5,866 nt of DNA from Synechococcus sp. MED650 (GTDB lineage: Bacteria > Cyanobacteriota > Cyanobacteriia > PCC-6307 > Cyanobiaceae): positions 1 to 5,866 of the forward strand of contig NZHI01000069.1 in NCBI GenBank assembly GCA_002691345.1. Direction: 5' to 3'. Below are positions 3,914 through 5,866 of this stretch, in pieces. The first letter of the stretch is position 1; every line of letters begins with the position of its first letter. Made by a program: the position numbers and the translations under genes. A model generated the notes under the pieces. It made no database searches. It had not been told where the DNA came from and saw nothing but the letters and a program-made list of their open reading frames with translations.

Positions 3914-5866
3914 TTAAGACATGTGGATGCCTTCGCTCCATGCGCTAACGAGCTGAACCTGTGAATTCTGCTCAACTTCATTTTTACAGGGCTGACGTTG
4001 GATGAAGCTCCCGTCCTCCTGCATGTCCCAGGCGCCACGGTTGTCGTCGAAATAAAGCTGAAGCAGTCGTTCCAGCTTTTCGCGGAGGATTGTTTCTTCC
4101 ACAGGAGTGATGGCTTCAATCCGTCGATCAAGATTGCGCGTCATCCAATCGGCACTACCGATGTAGACCTCTGGAGTGCCTCCATTCGAGAACCAAAAGA
4201 TTCTTGAGTGTTCAAGAAACTGGCCAATGATGCTGATTACCTTGATGTTCTCGCTTAGGCCTTCGCGTCCTGGATAAAGGCTGCACATTCCGCGGATGAT
4301 CAACTCGATCTGAACACCAGCCTGAGAAGCTTCATACAGAAGAGCGATGATCCCAGGGTCCACCAGAGAATTCATCTTGGCGCGAATCATCCCCGTGCGC
4401 CCTTCGCGAGCGTGTTCGATTTCGCGGCGGATTAGTGATTCCATCCCCTTCCGCAGCGTTACCGGGGCAACCAGCAGCCTGCGGAAGCTCTGCTGTTTGG
4501 AAAAGCCTGTGAGGTAATTGAAGAGTTCGACCAAGTCCTGCCCCAATTCAGGCCGTGCCGAGAGCAGGCCAAGGTCGGTGTAGAGCTTCGAGGTTTTGGA
4601 GTTGTAATTGCCGGTTCCAATGTGCACGTAGCTGCGCAGCTTTTCTTTTTCCTTGCGTACCACCAACACAATTTTGGTGTGGGTTTTGAGCCCGAGAACG
4701 CCATACACCACGTGCACGCCCGACTGTTCCAGATGGCGGGCCCACTGGATGTTGTTGTCTTCATCGAAGCGTGCTTTCAGCTCCACGAGTGCCATCACCT
4801 GCTTGCCGTTCTCAGCAGCTCGGATCAAGGCTGCGATGATCGGCGAATCCTTGGATGTGCGATAGAGAGTCATCTTGATCCCCATCACCTGGGGATCATC
4901 GGCGGCCTGGTTGATGAACTCCTCCACCGTGGTGGAGAACAGGTCGTAGGGGTGATGCAGCAGGATGTCGTTCTGGCGAATGGCAGCAAAAATATTTTCA
5001 AATTCCTCCGGCTTGATCGCACCTTCCTCGATCAGATGCTGCTGGCTCCGTGCCAAGGCTGCTGGAGTTTGTCCACTGTGGGATGGACCCTTCAGGGCCG
5101 GTAACGGCAGGGCCATCAAACCGAACAGATCATCCAGACCCAGAGGTCCATCAATCTTGTAGAGGTCCTCTTCTTCAACGGCCAGTCCGGTCTGCAGCAT
5201 CGACACCACGTCTGCGGGCATCTCATTGGGCACTTCCAGGCGCACCACTTCCCCCCCCATCCGTCGCTTCCGCAGACCTTGTTCGAGAGCCAGCATCAGG
5301 TCGTCGGCTTCGAGATCTCTCAATTCCAGGTCTGCATCGCGGGTGACACGGAAGAAGTAATGACCCTCGATGGTCATTCCCGGAAACAGCAGATCCAGAT
5401 TGAAGGCGATCACCTGCTCCAAGGGGATTGCTGTGTGGATCGGTGTCGGGTCGTGATTGCTGAGGTTGGTGGGAATGGAGACGAACCGTTGCATGTTCTT
5501 CTGCGGCACCTTCACCCGGGCGAATTGGCGCTGATCGGTTTCGGGATCTCTGATCACCGCAGCCACATTCAGGCTCAGATTGCTCACGAAGGGAAAGGGG
5601 TGGGCTGGATCCACGGCCAGTGGAGTCAGCACGGGGAACACGGTTGTGCGGAATGTGTCGTCGACCCAGGCCCGCTGATCGTCGTTTAACTGCGTGTAAT
5701 CGAGAAGCGCAACGCGGTGATCGAGCAGTTTGTTCTTGAGATGCTGTCTGTAGTGCACTTGCTGTTGCTGCAGCAGTGGAGCCAGCCGCTCTCGGATGGT
5801 GTGCAATTGCTCTAAGGGTGTCTTTCCGTCTTCGCTGTGGGTGGTGATGCCGGCCTCCACCTGAGA
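3914..5866 (-). CDS. ppk: Polyphosphate kinase Ppk1, N-terminus cut by right edge
   Basis: The visible 650 residues are most of Ppk1, which reversibly transfers the terminal phosphate of ATP to long-chain inorganic polyphosphate, a phosphate and energy store. The frame remains open through the right edge (S-Q-V-E-A-G-I...), so the codon at 5860 is an internal Val and not the start. Roughly 60-80 residues, including the conserved N-terminal ATP-binding part with the family's RELSWL-type motif, lie outside. Numbering from the edge, key motifs are FPVLTPLAVDPAHPFP (77-92), HHPYDLF (304-310), MTLYR (332-336), LKARFDE (363-369), GLKTHTK (392-398) with the histidine equivalent to autophosphorylated E. 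coli H435 (codon 4679-4681), HIGTGNYN (415-422), RGMCSLYPG (525-533), LEHSRIF (551-557) with the H592 equivalent (codon 4208-4210), and GSADWMTRNLDRR (570-582). The last 25 or so residues after GSFIQRQ are a variable tail. It is upstream of the sigma gene on the same strand with a 204-bp spacer; no strong intrinsic terminator follows it. Confidence 0.97.
   Translation of the reverse strand, partial: SQVEAGITTHSEDGKTPLEQLHTIRERLAPLLQQQQVHYRQHLKNKLLDHRVALLDYTQLNDDQRAWVDDTFRTTVFPVLTPLAVDPAHPFPFVSNLSLNVAAVIRDPETDQRQFARVKVPQKNMQRFVSIPTNLSNHDPTPIHTAIPLEQVIAFNLDLLFPGMTIEGHYFFRVTRDADLELRDLEADDLMLALEQGLRKRRMGGEVVRLEVPNEMPADVVSMLQTGLAVEEEDLYKIDGPLGLDDLFGLMALPLPALKGPSHSGQTPAALARSQQHLIEEGAIKPEEFENIFAAIRQNDILLHHPYDLFSTTVEEFINQAADDPQVMGIKMTLYRTSKDSPIIAALIRAAENGKQVMALVELKARFDEDNNIQWARHLEQSGVHVVYGVLGLKTHTKIVLVVRKEKEKLRSYVHIGTGNYNSKTSKLYTDLGLLSARPELGQDLVELFNYLTGFSKQQSFRRLLVAPVTLRKGMESLIRREIEHAREGRTGMIRAKMNSLVDPGIIALLYEASQAGVQIELIIRGMCSLYPGREGLSENIKVISIIGQFLEHSRIFWFSNGGTPEVYIGSADWMTRNLDRRIEAITPVEETILREKLERLLQLYFDDNRGAWDMQEDGSFIQRQPCKNEVEQNSQVQLVSAWSEGIHMS

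Noticed and set aside
3841..3916. Possible Pho box in the ppk-sigma spacer
   Set aside because: Only isolated TTAACC/TTAACT-like hexamers occur on the minus strand, not the spaced tandem repeats expected of a PhoB site, and one of them overlaps the ppk stop codon.
4622..5689. Several plus-strand open frames antisense to ppk
   Set aside because: They are shadows of ppk; the minus-strand frame carries the uninterrupted catalytic motifs of Ppk1.
5858..5860. Codon at 5860 (GTG) as the ppk start
   Set aside because: The frame stays open to the edge, and the family has a conserved N-terminal region before the VEAGI segment, so this is an internal valine.

Overview
The window looks like chromosomal core DNA from a marine picocyanobacterium, most likely the Synechococcus/Cyanobium/high-GC Prochlorococcus group. 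The reasons are the moderately GC-rich coding sequence, a cyanobacterial-type (group 2) RpoD-family sigma factor, a VTE5-like phytol/dolichol kinase and a class I DAHP synthase of the AroF type. This placement is inferred from protein recognition alone. I see no tRNA, rRNA, CRISPR array, insertion sequence, phage gene or other clear sign of recent horizontal transfer.

Layout. Positions 1-444 (minus) hold the N-terminal 148 residues of aconitase B, cut by the left edge. A 95-bp divergent spacer separates it from a complete class I DAHP synthase (540-1607, plus), the entry enzyme of the shikimate pathway. An AT-richer spacer containing a hairpin leads to a small unrecognised protein gene (1748-2071, plus). 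Its stop overlaps, tail to tail by 8 bp, the stop of a membrane phytol/dolichol-kinase-like gene (2714-2064, minus). Only 5 bp upstream of that kinase lies a group 2 sigma-70 factor gene (3706-2720, minus). Farther upstream on the same strand, after a 204-bp spacer, is polyphosphate kinase Ppk1 (5866-3914, minus), whose first roughly 60-80 residues are beyond the right edge.

How the genes relate. Sigma factor and kinase are probably co-transcribed and translationally coupled; ppk may read into them or be separate. Aconitase B (TCA cycle) and DAHP synthase (aromatic amino acids) are divergently transcribed metabolic genes. Polyphosphate kinase stores phosphate and energy as polyphosphate, and the sigma factor reprograms promoter choice, so the ppk-sigma neighbourhood may be linked to nutrient or stress response, although nothing in the sequence proves that.

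The least ordinary part is the ppk-sigma spacer (3710-3913). It contains a 17-bp inverted repeat with one bulged base and a 49-nt loop, a 10-bp perfect palindrome inside that loop, and a 7-bp inverted repeat that spans a candidate sigma-gene promoter. A second curiosity is a run of seven T at the start of the small gene, which creates a -1 slippery heptamer linking two frames. I did not find evidence of a novel defence or mobile system.
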